From Rhodospirillales bacterium (GTDB taxonomy: Bacteria; Pseudomonadota; Alphaproteobacteria; ATCC43930; CGMCC-115725), in assembly GCA_028291405.1 (NCBI GenBank), contig JAQGID010000235.1, positions 1-64,000 of the forward strand: DNA of 64,000 bases. Direction: 5' to 3'. How positions within the stretch are numbered: the stretch's first letter is position 1; the number at the start of each line of letters is the position of its first letter. Below, piece by piece: positions 43,264 through 52,196 of the stretch. The notes below the pieces were generated by a model. That model did no database searches, was not told the origin of the DNA, and saw only the letters and a program-made list of their open reading frames with translations. The position numbers were made by a program, and so were the translations under genes.

Positions 43264-46200
43264 GTGACGGAGCTTTCCGGATATATCCTCGAATCGTTGC
43301 AAAACGGCAGCGAGTTCGCCCTCTACCGGGGGCGGCAACCCGGCAACGCGGTCCCGATCCTCGTGGTGGCGCCCGCCGCCGCGCAACAGACGCCAGCGAA
43401 TCGCGGACGTCTCGAGCACGAGCTCTCACTTGCGGACAAGCTCGATTCCGCGTGGGCCGTACGCCCTGTGGCGCTCGCGCGGCACGAGGGACGCACCGTC
43501 CTCGTGCTCGAAGATCCCGGCGGCGATCCGGTGGGCGCGACCATCGGGCGGCCGCTTGAGCTCGCGCGCTTCCTGCAGGTCGCAATCGGCCTTGCAATCG
43601 CTCTGGGTCAGGTCCACCGCCACGGCCTCATTCACAAGGACATCAAGCCGGCAAATCTGCTCGTCGATGCCGCCGGCAACGTTCGCCTCACCGGCTTCGG
43701 CATCGCGTCCCGGTTGCCGCGCGAACGTCAGGCGCCGGCGCCGCCGGAGGTCATCGCCGGCACTTTCGCCTATATGGCACCCGAGCAGACCGGGCGCATG
43801 AACCGATCGATCGACGCCCGTAGCGATCTCTATTCGCTCGGCGTCACACTCTACGAAATGCTGACCGGCGCCCTGCCGTTCACCGCCTCGGATCCGATGG
43901 AATGGGTCCATTGTCACATCGCCCGGCAGCCAATGCCGCCGAGCGAGCGACTGGATGGTATCCCCGGTCCGGTCGCGGCGATCGTCTTGAAGCTTCTCGC
44001 CAAGACGGCGGAGCATCGCTACCAGACCGCCGCCGGCGTCGAGGCGGACCTCCGGCAGTGCCAGGCGGCGTGGCGGGAGCGCCGCCGCATCGACCCGTTC
44101 CCGCTCGCGGCGCACGATCTCTCGGACCGGCTGCTGATCCCGGAAAGGCTCTATGGACGCGAGGACGAGCTCGCGGCCCTCGTCGCGGCGTTCGACAGAG
44201 TCGCGAGCCGCGGCACGACGGAGCTCGTGCTGGTGTCTGGCTACGCCGGCATCGGCAAATCGTCGATCGTCAACGAGCTGCACAAGATGCTGGTGCCGCC
44301 GCGGGGTCTCTTCGCCGCCGGCAAGTTCGATCAGTACAAGCGGGACATCCCCTACGCGACCGTCGCCCAGGCCTTTCGGAACCTCGTCTGCGAGTTGCTG
44401 AGCAAGAACGATGCCGAGCTCGACTCCTGGCGCAAGGCGCTGCTGGAGGCGCTCGGCGCCAACGGTCGGCTCATGGTCAATCTCATGCCGGAGTTGGCTC
44501 TCGTCGTCGGTGAGCAGCCGCCGGTTCCCGACCTCCCGCCGCATGATGCGCAGAGCCGCTTCCAGGTGATTTTCCGCCGATTTCTCGGAGTGTTCGCCCG
44601 GCCGGAGCACCCACTTGCACTGTTCCTCGACGATCTGCAATGGCTGGACTCGGCAACGCTCGATCTGCTCGGCCGTCTCGCCACCGATCCGGAGCTGAAG
44701 CATCTCCTGCTCGTCTGCGCCTATCGCGACAGCGAGGTCGGCCCCGCGCATCCGCTCACGCGAGCGCTGAAGACGATCCGCGATGCCGGGACAAGGGTCG
44801 AGAATATCGCCCTCCTGCCTCTCGGGCTCGACGATTTGACGCAGCTCGTCGCCGATTCTCTGCGCGCGGAACGGGTGCACGTCCACCGACTGGCCGAGCT
44901 GGTGTTTCGGAGGACGGCGGGCAATCCGTTCTTCGCAATCCAGTTTCTCACCGCGCTCGCAGAAGAGGAGCTGCTCACGTTCGACCCCGACGCGCGGGCC
45001 TGGCGATGGGACTTGGATCGAATTCGGGCGAAGGGCAGCACCGACAACGTCGTGGATCTCGTGGCGGGAAAGCTGAACCGTCTTCCGGGCGCCGCGCTGG
45101 AAGTCCTGAAGGAGCTTGCCTGCCTGGGGAACAATGCGCAGACCGCGACGCTGAGCACGGTCCTCGCGTTATCGGAAGAGGAGATTCACGCGGCGCTCTG
45201 GCACGTCGTTCGCGCCGGACTCGTCTTCCGTCAGGACGGTGCCTATGTCTTTCTCCATGACCGCGTCCAGGAGGCGGCTTATGCGCTTATCCCGGATGGC
45301 GAGCGGGCCCGGGCACATTTACACATTGGCAGGGTACTCGCATCGCGAACGGCGCCTTCGGATCTCGAAGAGAAGATTTTCGAGATCACCAATCAGCTCG
45401 ACCGCGGCGCCGCCTTGATCCGCTCGCCGGAAGAGCGTCGCAAGGTCGCCGAGCTCAATCTCGCAGCGGGAAGACGCGCCAGGACGTCGACGGCCTATGC
45501 ATCCGCTCTGGCGTATTTGATGGCCGGTCGCGCGCTGCTGTCGGAGAGCAGCTGGGACGATCACTACCGGCTGACCTTCGATCTCGAATTCCACCGCGCC
45601 GAATGCGAGTTCCTGACGGGCGAGCTCGCCGCCGCGGCGGAGCGTCTCTCTGCACTGGCGGGACGTGCCGCCAATCTCGTCGACGCGGCGGCGGTCGCGC
45701 GCTTGCGCCTGGCGCTCTACACCACCCTCGATCGCTCGGACCTCGCGGTCGAGGTCGGCCTCGACTATCTTCGGCACGTCGGCATCGACTGGTCGCCGCA
45801 TCCGAGGTCCGAGGACGTCCGCGAGGAATGCGACCGGATGTGGCTTCTCCTCGACGGACGATCGGCCGACGAGCTTCGGAACCTGCCGGTGATGAGCGAT
45901 ACGGTCTGGCGGGCGACGATGGATGTTCTCGTCGACATCAACCCGCCGGCCTCGTTCACCGACCCGAACCTTCGCGACCTCGTGCTTCTCCGCATGACGA
46001 ACCTCAGTCTGGAGCACGGGAACTGCGATGGGTCATGCTATGCCTACGTAAGTCTCAACATCGTCCTCGGCGTGCGTTACGGCGATTACCGGGCGGGGCT
46101 GAGCTTCGGCAAGCTCGGCTTCGATCTGGTGGAAGGACTCGGGCTGCCCCGTTTCAAAGCGCGGGTGCAGATGAATTTTGCCAGCATGGTGCTGCCGTGG

Positions 46201-48657
46201 ACGAATTCCCTCCATGCGAGCCAGGCGTTGATGCGACTGGCGCTGGAGACGGCAACCGCGAGCGGCGACTTGACCTACCTCTTGTACAGCCGCAGAAACC
46301 TGGTGACGAACCTTCTTGTCTCCGGTACGCCGCTCGGCGAGGTGCAACACGAAGCGGAGGAGGGACTCGCCTGCGCGCAAAAGGCCAGGTTCGGCCTGGT
46401 GATCGAGGCTCTTCTCGCGCAGATCATGCTCATCCGCGGGCTTCGCGCTCCGGGAGCGGTCGACGAGGCGGCGCACGACGACGCCTCGTTCGAGCGCCAT
46501 CTCGGGGAGGATCCGTATCGGCCGATCGCGGCATTCGCCTACTGGACCTACAAGCTTCAGCTCGGCGTCTTTGCCGAGGATTACGCGAGCGCGGTCGCGG
46601 CGGCGGAGAAGGCGATGGGCCTTCTCTGGTCGGCGCGGTCATTCCTGGAGGTCGCCGAATACCATTTCTACGCCGCGCTCGCGCGGGCGGGCGTCTGCAG
46701 CTCCCTGCCGACCGACTCCCAGCGGCAGCACCGCGATGCGCTGCGCGAGCATCAGGAACAGATTGCGATCTGGGCGGCGAATTGCCCGGAGAATTTTGCC
46801 AACCGCGCTTTTCTCGTCGGCGCCGAAGTCGCACGTCTGGAAGGGCGGGAGCTCGATGCCGAGCGCCTCTACGAGGAGGCCATCCGCTCGGCCCACGAGT
46901 ACGGCTTTGCCCAGAACGAGGGCCTCGGCAACGAGCTCGCCGCGCGATTCCATGCCGGGCGCGGCTTCCGGACGATCGCCGATGCCTATCTTCGGAACGC
47001 CCGATCCTGCTATCTCCGCTGGGGCGCCGACGGCAAGGTCGCTCGACTGGACGAAAGTCATCCGCAGCTGCGAATCGAGCCGTGGTCCGGGCGCGTCGGC
47101 GACACGGGCGGGACTCCGGTCGAGCACTTGGACCTCGCGACCGTGGTCAAGGTATCGCAGGCCGTCTCCGGCGAGATCGACCTCAGGAAATTGATCGATA
47201 CGCTGATGGTAATTGCGCTCGAGCATGCCGGCGGCGAGCGCGGCTTGCTTCTCCTTCCGCGCGGCGACGAGATGCTGATCGAAGCGGAAGCCATGACCGT
47301 CGGGGAGGCGGTGGAGGTCCGGCTGCGGCAAGCGCCGGCGACGGCGGCGGAGCTTCCCGAATCGATTCTCCGCTACGTGGCGCGGACGCACGACAGCTTG
47401 CTGCTGGATGATGCGTCGGAACAGAACCCCTTCACGGGCGATGACTATATCCGCCGCAACCGCTGCCGCTCGCTTTTGTGCCTGCCCCTGATCAAGCAGG
47501 CGAAGCTGATCGGCGTCCTCTACCTGGAGAACCGCCTAGCCTCACACGTCTTCACCCCGGCGCGCACCGCCGTGCTGCGACTGCTCGCGTCGCAGGCCGC
47601 AATCTCGCTGGAGAACGCTCGTCTCTACGGCGATCTGCAGCACGCGGAGGGTTTCCTGGCCGAAGCCCAGCGCTTGAGTCACACGGGCAGTTTCGTCTTC
47701 GATACGTCGAGCGGGGCGGTCTCATGGTCCGACGAGATCTTCCGGATCTACGAATTCGATTGCGCGGTCAAACCGACTCTGGGGAAGATCTTCGAGCGAA
47801 TTCATCCGGACGACATCGGGCGGGTTCAAGAGTTCGTCGCGCGCACCCCGCACGACGGCAGGGAGCATGACCTCGAGCATCGCATCGTGATGTCCGACGG
47901 TTCCGTCAAGTTCCTCCGTATCGTGGCGCATTCGGTAACCGACCAATCGGGAGCGGTCGAGCTTGTCGGGACGGCGATCGACGTCACCGCGTCGAAACAG
48001 GCGCAGGAGCGACTGCAGTCCTCGCTCGAGGAAAAGGAAGCCTTGCTCAAGGAGGTGCACCACCGGGTCAAGAACAATCTGCAGCTCATCAGCAGCCTCC
48101 TCAACCTACAGGCCGCCCGCATCGCCGACCGCAGTGTCGCGGAACTGTTTGCGGAGAGCCGGAACCGGGTTCGTTCGATGGCGCTGGTGCACGAAAACCT
48201 CTACCGCGCCGGCAATTTCGTCAGGATTCCCATGCGGGACCACATCCAAAGCCTGTGCGCTCACCTGATCCGCGCTTACGGCCTGCACGGCCATCATGTC
48301 GAGTTGGCGACCGAAGTCGACGACGTCCAGTTGAATCTGGACCGGGCGGTTTCCGCGGGCTTGATCATCAACGAGCTGGTCTCGAATGCCTTCAAGCATG
48401 CCTTCCCGGACGACCGGTCGGGATGCATCCGGGTTGCGCTGACGCTGCGGGACGAGGGGCGGTGCATGCTGTTGGTGAGGGACGACGGCGTCGGTCTTCC
48501 TCCCGAACTCGACGTCGGCCGGGCCGGCTCCCTGGGGCTGCAGCTCGTTCGCGACCTGACGGAACAGCTGCATGGCATCCTCGCCGTGCGGCGCGACGGG
48601 GGAACGATCTTTACCATTACCTTTGACGCGGATCTCCGCGCGGAAGCGAAACGATGA
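43264..48657 (+). CDS. Giant Ser/Thr-kinase-like / AAA ATPase / GAF / PAS / histidine kinase fusion
   Basis: A 1797-residue multidomain sensor. Residues about 1-275 form a eukaryotic-type protein kinase domain: HKDIKPANLL near 125 and GTFAYMAPEQTGRMN, but the DFG motif is LTGFGIA near 142, with Gly in place of the Mg-binding Asp. An AAA/NACHT-like ATPase follows (Walker A GYAGIGKSS near 326; LALFLDDLQWLD near 450), then a helical TPR-like region to about 1270. A GAF domain starts near 1289, PAS near 1470-1575, and a HisKA_2/HWE-type kinase has LLKEVHHRVKNNLQ near 1590. The start is GTG with GGAG upstream. The architecture is known from cyanobacteria, myxobacteria and rhizobia. The signal is unknown. 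It overlaps the next kinase gene by 4 bp. Confidence 0.92.
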   Translation: MTELSGYILESLQNGSEFALYRGRQPGNAVPILVVAPAAAQQTPANRGRLEHELSLADKLDSAWAVRPVALARHEGRTVLVLEDPGGDPVGATIGRPLELARFLQVAIGLAIALGQVHRHGLIHKDIKPANLLVDAAGNVRLTGFGIASRLPRERQAPAPPEVIAGTFAYMAPEQTGRMNRSIDARSDLYSLGVTLYEMLTGALPFTASDPMEWVHCHIARQPMPPSERLDGIPGPVAAIVLKLLAKTAEHRYQTAAGVEADLRQCQAAWRERRRIDPFPLAAHDLSDRLLIPERLYGREDELAALVAAFDRVASRGTTELVLVSGYAGIGKSSIVNELHKMLVPPRGLFAAGKFDQYKRDIPYATVAQAFRNLVCELLSKNDAELDSWRKALLEALGANGRLMVNLMPELALVVGEQPPVPDLPPHDAQSRFQVIFRRFLGVFARPEHPLALFLDDLQWLDSATLDLLGRLATDPELKHLLLVCAYRDSEVGPAHPLTRALKTIRDAGTRVENIALLPLGLDDLTQLVADSLRAERVHVHRLAELVFRRTAGNPFFAIQFLTALAEEELLTFDPDARAWRWDLDRIRAKGSTDNVVDLVAGKLNRLPGAALEVLKELACLGNNAQTATLSTVLALSEEEIHAALWHVVRAGLVFRQDGAYVFLHDRVQEAAYALIPDGERARAHLHIGRVLASRTAPSDLEEKIFEITNQLDRGAALIRSPEERRKVAELNLAAGRRARTSTAYASALAYLMAGRALLSESSWDDHYRLTFDLEFHRAECEFLTGELAAAAERLSALAGRAANLVDAAAVARLRLALYTTLDRSDLAVEVGLDYLRHVGIDWSPHPRSEDVREECDRMWLLLDGRSADELRNLPVMSDTVWRATMDVLVDINPPASFTDPNLRDLVLLRMTNLSLEHGNCDGSCYAYVSLNIVLGVRYGDYRAGLSFGKLGFDLVEGLGLPRFKARVQMNFASMVLPWTNSLHASQALMRLALETATASGDLTYLLYSRRNLVTNLLVSGTPLGEVQHEAEEGLACAQKARFGLVIEALLAQIMLIRGLRAPGAVDEAAHDDASFERHLGEDPYRPIAAFAYWTYKLQLGVFAEDYASAVAAAEKAMGLLWSARSFLEVAEYHFYAALARAGVCSSLPTDSQRQHRDALREHQEQIAIWAANCPENFANRAFLVGAEVARLEGRELDAERLYEEAIRSAHEYGFAQNEGLGNELAARFHAGRGFRTIADAYLRNARSCYLRWGADGKVARLDESHPQLRIEPWSGRVGDTGGTPVEHLDLATVVKVSQAVSGEIDLRKLIDTLMVIALEHAGGERGLLLLPRGDEMLIEAEAMTVGEAVEVRLRQAPATAAELPESILRYVARTHDSLLLDDASEQNPFTGDDYIRRNRCRSLLCLPLIKQAKLIGVLYLENRLASHVFTPARTAVLRLLASQAAISLENARLYGDLQHAEGFLAEAQRLSHTGSFVFDTSSGAVSWSDEIFRIYEFDCAVKPTLGKIFERIHPDDIGRVQEFVARTPHDGREHDLEHRIVMSDGSVKFLRIVAHSVTDQSGAVELVGTAIDVTASKQAQERLQSSLEEKEALLKEVHHRVKNNLQLISSLLNLQAARIADRSVAELFAESRNRVRSMALVHENLYRAGNFVRIPMRDHIQSLCAHLIRAYGLHGHHVELATEVDDVQLNLDRAVSAGLIINELVSNAFKHAFPDDRSGCIRVALTLRDEGRCMLLVRDDGVGLPPELDVGRAGSLGLQLVRDLTEQLHGILAVRRDGGTIFTITFDADLRAEAKR

Positions 48658-50165
48658 CGCCGGCCCGGATCCTCATCGTCGAAGACGACCGCGTGGTTGC
48701 CCGCGACATCGAGCAGCAGCTGCGCCGGATCGGCCACGTGGTGGTCGGGGCGACGGCCCGCGGCGAGGATGCCGTGCCGCTGGCGCGCAAGACGCAGCCG
48801 GAGATGGTGCTGATGGACATCCGGCTGGAAGGCGCGATCGACGGGGTCGATGCCGCCCGGCAGATCCGCAATCAATGCCACGTGCCGGTCGTCTTTCTGA
48901 CGGCCTATGCCGATGACGAGACCGTGCAGCGCGCGACCCTTACGGAGCCCTTCGGCTACCTCCTCAAGCCCTTCGAGGATTCCCAGCTGCGGACGGTCAT
49001 CGAGATGGCGCTCTACAAGCATGCCGCTGAACGCAAGTTGCACGCGAGTGAGCGCCGCTTCGTGGCGACGCTGTCGAGCATCGGCGATGCCGTCATCGCC
49101 ACCGACGACAAGGCGCTCGTGACCTTCATGAATCCGGTGGCCGAAGGCTTGACGGGCTGGCGACAGGAGGAGGCGGTCGGCCGGCCGCTTGCCGAAATCT
49201 TCCGCATCGTCAACGAGGAAACCCGCGAGACCGTCGAGGATCCCGCCGCCAAGGTGCTCCGCCTCGGGACCACGGTCGGGCTGGCCAATCACACCGTGCT
49301 GCTCGCCCGCGACGGAAGCGAGATTCCGATCGACGACTGCGGCTCGCCGATCGTCGACGACCATTCCGGCATCACCGGCAGCGTCCTCGTCTTCCGCGAC
49401 GTCACCCAGCGCCGCCGGGTGGAGGAGGCGTTGCGCAGGGCGCAGGACGATCTCGCGCGCGTCGGCCGGCTGACGACGATCGGCGAGCTCGCCGTATCGA
49501 TCGCCCACGAGGTGAACCAGCCGCTGATGGCGATCGTGACCAACGCCGATACCTGCCTGCGCTGGCTGGCGAAGGATCAGCCGCGTCTCGACGAGGCGCG
49601 GAAGGCCGCGGAACGCATCGTCAGAGACGGTCACCGCGCCGGCAAGGTCGTCACGAGCATCCGTGCCATGGCCCGGAAATCGTTGCCGGATATGTCGGAG
49701 CTGGACATCAACGACGCGATCGCAGAGGTCCTCGCCCTGATGCGCAGCGAGCTGCGGCGGCGCGAGATCGCGATCGAGACCGAATTATCGGCGGATCCCC
49801 GGCCCGTCGTCGGCGACCGGGTTCAGCTGCAGCAGGTCGTCTTGAATCTCATCATGAACGGCGCCGAGGCGATGAGCGCGAGCGGGCACTCGTCGCGGAT
49901 GTTGCGCATCACCTCCGGGAACCACGAGCCCGGACATATGCTCGTCGCCGTCGCCGACGCGGGTCCGGGGATCGACGCGATCATGATCGATCGCATCTTC
50001 GAGGCCTTCTTCACCACGAAGCCCCAAGGAACCGGCATGGGGCTGTCGATCTGCCGCTCGATCGTCGAGGCCCACGGCGGCCGTCTCTGGGTATCGCCGA
50101 ACCTGCCGCACGGCAGCGTCTTCCGCTTCACCGTGCCGACCGTCGGCCACGCGGAGCTCGATTGA
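48654..50165 (+). CDS. Receiver-PAS-histidine kinase hybrid
   Basis: A 503-residue protein with reversed hybrid order. An N-terminal receiver (VEDDRV, phospho-acceptor Asp near 55 in MVLMDIRLEG, FLTAY, LLKPF) is followed by PAS (about 130-250; FVATLSSIGDAVIATDDKALVTFMNP), then HisKA with His near residue 284 ([14 protein letters not shown]) and an ATPase domain ending in [18 protein letters not shown]. It lacks a transmembrane segment. The 4-bp overlap with the giant fusion upstream suggests that kinase phosphorylates this receiver, passing the signal to the second kinase. No output regulator is encoded next to it. Its HisKA/ATPase part is similar to that of the kinase at 24.3 kb. Confidence 0.92.
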   Translation: MTPARILIVEDDRVVARDIEQQLRRIGHVVVGATARGEDAVPLARKTQPEMVLMDIRLEGAIDGVDAARQIRNQCHVPVVFLTAYADDETVQRATLTEPFGYLLKPFEDSQLRTVIEMALYKHAAERKLHASERRFVATLSSIGDAVIATDDKALVTFMNPVAEGLTGWRQEEAVGRPLAEIFRIVNEETRETVEDPAAKVLRLGTTVGLANHTVLLARDGSEIPIDDCGSPIVDDHSGITGSVLVFRDVTQRRRVEEALRRAQDDLARVGRLTTIGELAVSIAHEVNQPLMAIVTNADTCLRWLAKDQPRLDEARKAAERIVRDGHRAGKVVTSIRAMARKSLPDMSELDINDAIAEVLALMRSELRRREIAIETELSADPRPVVGDRVQLQQVVLNLIMNGAEAMSASGHSSRMLRITSGNHEPGHMLVAVADAGPGIDAIMIDRIFEAFFTTKPQGTGMGLSICRSIVEAHGGRLWVSPNLPHGSVFRFTVPTVGHAELD

Positions 50166-50207
50166 ACGCTCCCCGACCGAAGCGTTCGGCCAATCGATTG
50201 AAATCAT

Positions 50208-50253
50208 TGGAGCGGGTGAAGGGAATCGAACCATCGTCGTACGCTTGGGAAGC
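50208..50253 (-). repeat. 3' half of a tRNA-Gly (CCC), probable integrase attachment scar
   Basis: Read on the minus strand, 50208-50253 carries an encoded CCA (50208-50210), a tRNA-Gly acceptor 3' strand (50212-50218), the T-arm with TTCGATTCCC and the anticodon arm with CCC (50247-50249). The D-arm and 5' acceptor strand are absent: sequence beyond 50254 is unrelated. One T-stem base is mutated. Such 3' tRNA-Gly halves are typical duplicated att cores of tyrosine-integrase elements. The plus-strand frame through it gives the spurious peptide ERVKGIEPSS, a well-known by-product of this tRNA end. Confidence 0.75.
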
Positions 50254-50360
50254 GGATTTTGGCCCTTTGATATCATTTGGCTTTTCAGAATCACCCTTTC
50301 CGATCAGTGTCTTGGGTGTTCGTGATGATTCGCCAAAGTTCCCCGAAATTCGCATGCCCT

Positions 50361-50378
50361 GTGCCAAATCGTGCCAAA
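50361..50378. repeat. Short direct repeat GTGCCAAA x2
   Basis: GTGCCAAA occurs at 50361-50368 and 50371-50378, one helical turn apart, in the AT-richer stretch next to the tRNA-Gly remnant. Paired short direct repeats near an att core are typical of integrase arm-binding sites, which is the suggested reading. The assignment is tentative. Confidence 0.35.
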
Positions 50379-50381
50379 ATC

Positions 50382-50418
50382 CGTCGTAAGCTTCGGCTAA
50401 GCTTCCGGGCTTACGACG
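50382..50418. other. 10-bp inverted repeat (hairpin)
   Basis: CGTCGTAAGC (50382-50391) and GCTTACGACG (50409-50418) are perfect inverted arms with a 17-base loop. The left arm also resembles the anticodon-arm region of tRNA-Gly on the minus strand. It may be a terminator-like hairpin or a decayed recombination site beside the tRNA-Gly scar. No T-run follows in either direction. The gap from 50166 to 50475 holds no gene. Confidence 0.45.
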
Positions 50419-50475
50419 CGTCAGCATCGGGCCGATGTCCGCGGCGAACTGAACCTGCGGCTATCGCTTCCGTTC

Positions 50476-50709
50476 TCATGGTCGCGTCGTCTTGCGACCG
50501 CCGTGATCGTTCGCCTGGCAGTGCCGGCGGATCCTGAAATCCATCGCCTTTATATTGCCGTTCTCGTCCTCGACCCAGATATCGGTCGGGTTGCGGAGAA
50601 GGACCGCGCAGGCAAAATCCATCGCATCCGTCAGCTCGACATAGGATTGGGGTTGCTCGATTACGTCGTCCTGGCCACCGGGGATCATCCACTTCACGAA
50701 ATAGGGCAT
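50476..50709 (-). CDS. Small conserved-looking hypothetical protein
   Basis: A 77-residue protein. It starts MPYFVKWMIPGGQDDVIEQP and contains DAMDFACAVLLRNPTDIWVEDENGN, a compact alpha/beta pattern with no membrane segment. I recall similar short proteins in other alphaproteobacteria but cannot assign a family or function. GAGGAC lies 6 bp before the ATG. It follows the release-factor-fold protein gene by 54 bp on the same strand. The last 20 residues are basic and less ordered. Confidence 0.65.
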   Translation of the reverse strand: MPYFVKWMIPGGQDDVIEQPQSYVELTDAMDFACAVLLRNPTDIWVEDENGNIKAMDFRIRRHCQANDHGGRKTTRP

Positions 50710-50763
50710 CGCTGTCCTCTAGAATCGCGGGCTGATCGACTGCTGCCTCGCCGAGCGCCGGCC

Positions 50764-51936
50764 TCACCACCGAAAGATCGCTGCGATCGGGCGATTGACC
50801 CGCAGTTGTCCCGGAGCGAGCACGACAACCGTGCCGCCATGAAGCATGGTTTCGATCGCGGCGCGGTCGATCAGATCCTCATCCTGCGGCATTGGGCTTT
50901 CGTGGATGTCGAGATTTCCTGGTTCGTCGCCGACACGGCCCCAGATCCGCGCCCCCTCTTCAATGAATAGGGTATCGACGCGTCCCCAGCGTGTGCCGTC
51001 GATGATGTCGAGCGGTTGCGTGCCGGCCTTGGCGCTGCCATTGCCCAGCAGCGTGTAGAAATGGTCGAGCGCCTGCTGGCGCCCGGCGGCGAAAGTCGGC
51101 CGGAGCAACTCGTAGGCGCGATCACGCTGCTCCTCGAGCGGCACCGTATCCGGATTGCTGTCGAGGCTTTCAGGCACCAGCGTCTTCAGGCGAATGATCG
51201 CGCGCAGATGGCCGGCGATCTCGGGGAGAGCGACCAGCACGACAGGCTCCGGCTTCCCGCTGAAATACTGGTTTACCACCGCGCCGACGCGGTTCAGGTA
51301 TTCGATGAACTCGGTGCGACGGAGCTCCTCCGGCGCCTCCCCGGCGTTGCTTACCTTGCCCATCCCCTGATGCGTCGGCCACACCCCGATCCCCGGCCGC
51401 GACACCGGATGGCCGAGCACCGTGTCCTGATACTCGGTCTCGCCGACGACCGCCTGCACGCCGGGCGGCATCCGCACGTCCTCGATGTCGCGGACCCGCC
51501 AGCGCGAGGCGGCGGCGAGGCGGGTGCCGGCGCTGCTGCTGGCGATGATGAAGAAGGCCCCGTCGTCGGCAAGCAACGGGAGGAGCGGCTTGATGCTGAA
51601 GTGGTCGCCCACCGTCAACTCCTCGCGCACGTCCTCCGGCATGCCGTATCGTCGTGCCTGGTCGGGACCGAGGAACATCGCGACTCCGCCATTCGCTTCG
51701 TCGCGCCAGAAATTGGCGTCGCCCGCGAGATCGACCGCTGGGCGGACGATTTCACGCGCGACCACCGGACGGCAGCCGCGCTCGACGAGGCGGCGCTCGG
51801 CCTCCTGGGCAAGGTTGCGCAGCCGACTCCGATCCTGGCGGAACTTCGGACCGCGAGGATGGAACGGCAAGAAAATCGATACTGCCGGGGAGACTGATTC
51901 CGCTGCCAGCGCCTTCACCTCTTCGAGACCGAGCAT
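50764..51936 (-). CDS. Release-factor-fold protein (bacterial archaeo-eukaryotic RF1, baeRF-type)
   Basis: A 390-residue soluble protein. The pattern VSIFLPFHPRGPKFRQDRSRLRNLAQEAERRL at the start, GGVAMFLGPDQARRYGMP, the central DDGAFFIIASSSAGTRLAAASRWRVRDI and the C-terminal ETMLHGGTVVVLAPGQ is that of the baeRF families (eRF1/pelota-like fold), which in other bacteria sit near hibernation or stress genes and are proposed to act on ribosomes. I am fairly sure of the superfamily, less of the subfamily number. ATG 51936 is chosen because it starts the conserved MLGLEEVKAL. An upstream extension to 52062 is unconserved in appearance. The promoter region faces the FNR-type box of the divergent gene. 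Confidence 0.75.
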   Translation of the reverse strand: MLGLEEVKALAAESVSPAVSIFLPFHPRGPKFRQDRSRLRNLAQEAERRLVERGCRPVVAREIVRPAVDLAGDANFWRDEANGGVAMFLGPDQARRYGMPEDVREELTVGDHFSIKPLLPLLADDGAFFIIASSSAGTRLAAASRWRVRDIEDVRMPPGVQAVVGETEYQDTVLGHPVSRPGIGVWPTHQGMGKVSNAGEAPEELRRTEFIEYLNRVGAVVNQYFSGKPEPVVLVALPEIAGHLRAIIRLKTLVPESLDSNPDTVPLEEQRDRAYELLRPTFAAGRQQALDHFYTLLGNGSAKAGTQPLDIIDGTRWGRVDTLFIEEGARIWGRVGDEPGNLDIHESPMPQDEDLIDRAAIETMLHGGTVVVLAPGQLRVNRPIAAIFRW

Positions 51937-52064
51937 TGCTGTGACCCTTGATTTTCCAAAGAACCTAATGGCGAGTCTCCCGCTCGCGCGTTGACCTCCA
52001 TCAACATTCCGTCGGGATCGACAGATTTGCGCCGGCGCGCGGGAGGAACGAACCGGCGACAATC

Positions 52065-52078
52065 TTGACGCCGGTCAA
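52065..52078 (+). promoter_or_regulatory. FNR/FixK-type box TTGACGCCGGTCAA
   Basis: A TTGAC-N4-GTCAA palindrome, the half-site pattern of FNR/FixK/DNR-type regulators. A -10-like TATCTT lies at 52099-52104, 20 bp after the box (22 is ideal for class II activation). It is 118 bp before the PRC-barrel gene and 128 bp before the divergent baeRF gene; the -10 favours the plus-strand gene. Confidence 0.65.
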
Positions 52079-52151
52079 GGCGGTGAACGGCAGGCTCGTA
52101 TCTTTATGACCGTGACACCGGCCTGTGCCTGCTTTGAGCGAAGTGGCACCG

Positions 52152-52189
52152 AAGGCCGGCACAATCGGAGAAGGCCGGCACAATCGGAG
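52152..52189 (+). repeat. Perfect 19-bp tandem duplication in the leader of the PRC-barrel gene
   Basis: AAGGCCGGCACAATCGGAG occurs twice head to tail at 52152-52170 and 52171-52189, with no mismatch, ending 7 bp before the ATG at 52197. Each unit ends in GGAG, so the second unit supplies the ribosome-binding site. The duplication looks recent and could alter leader folding or translation. Confidence 0.9.
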
Positions 52190-52196
52190 ATCGATC

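Noticed and set aside
50162-50389. A 75-residue plus-strand frame containing ERVKGIEPSS
   Set aside because: This peptide is a known spurious product of tRNA-Gly 3' ends; the DNA is a tRNA remnant.
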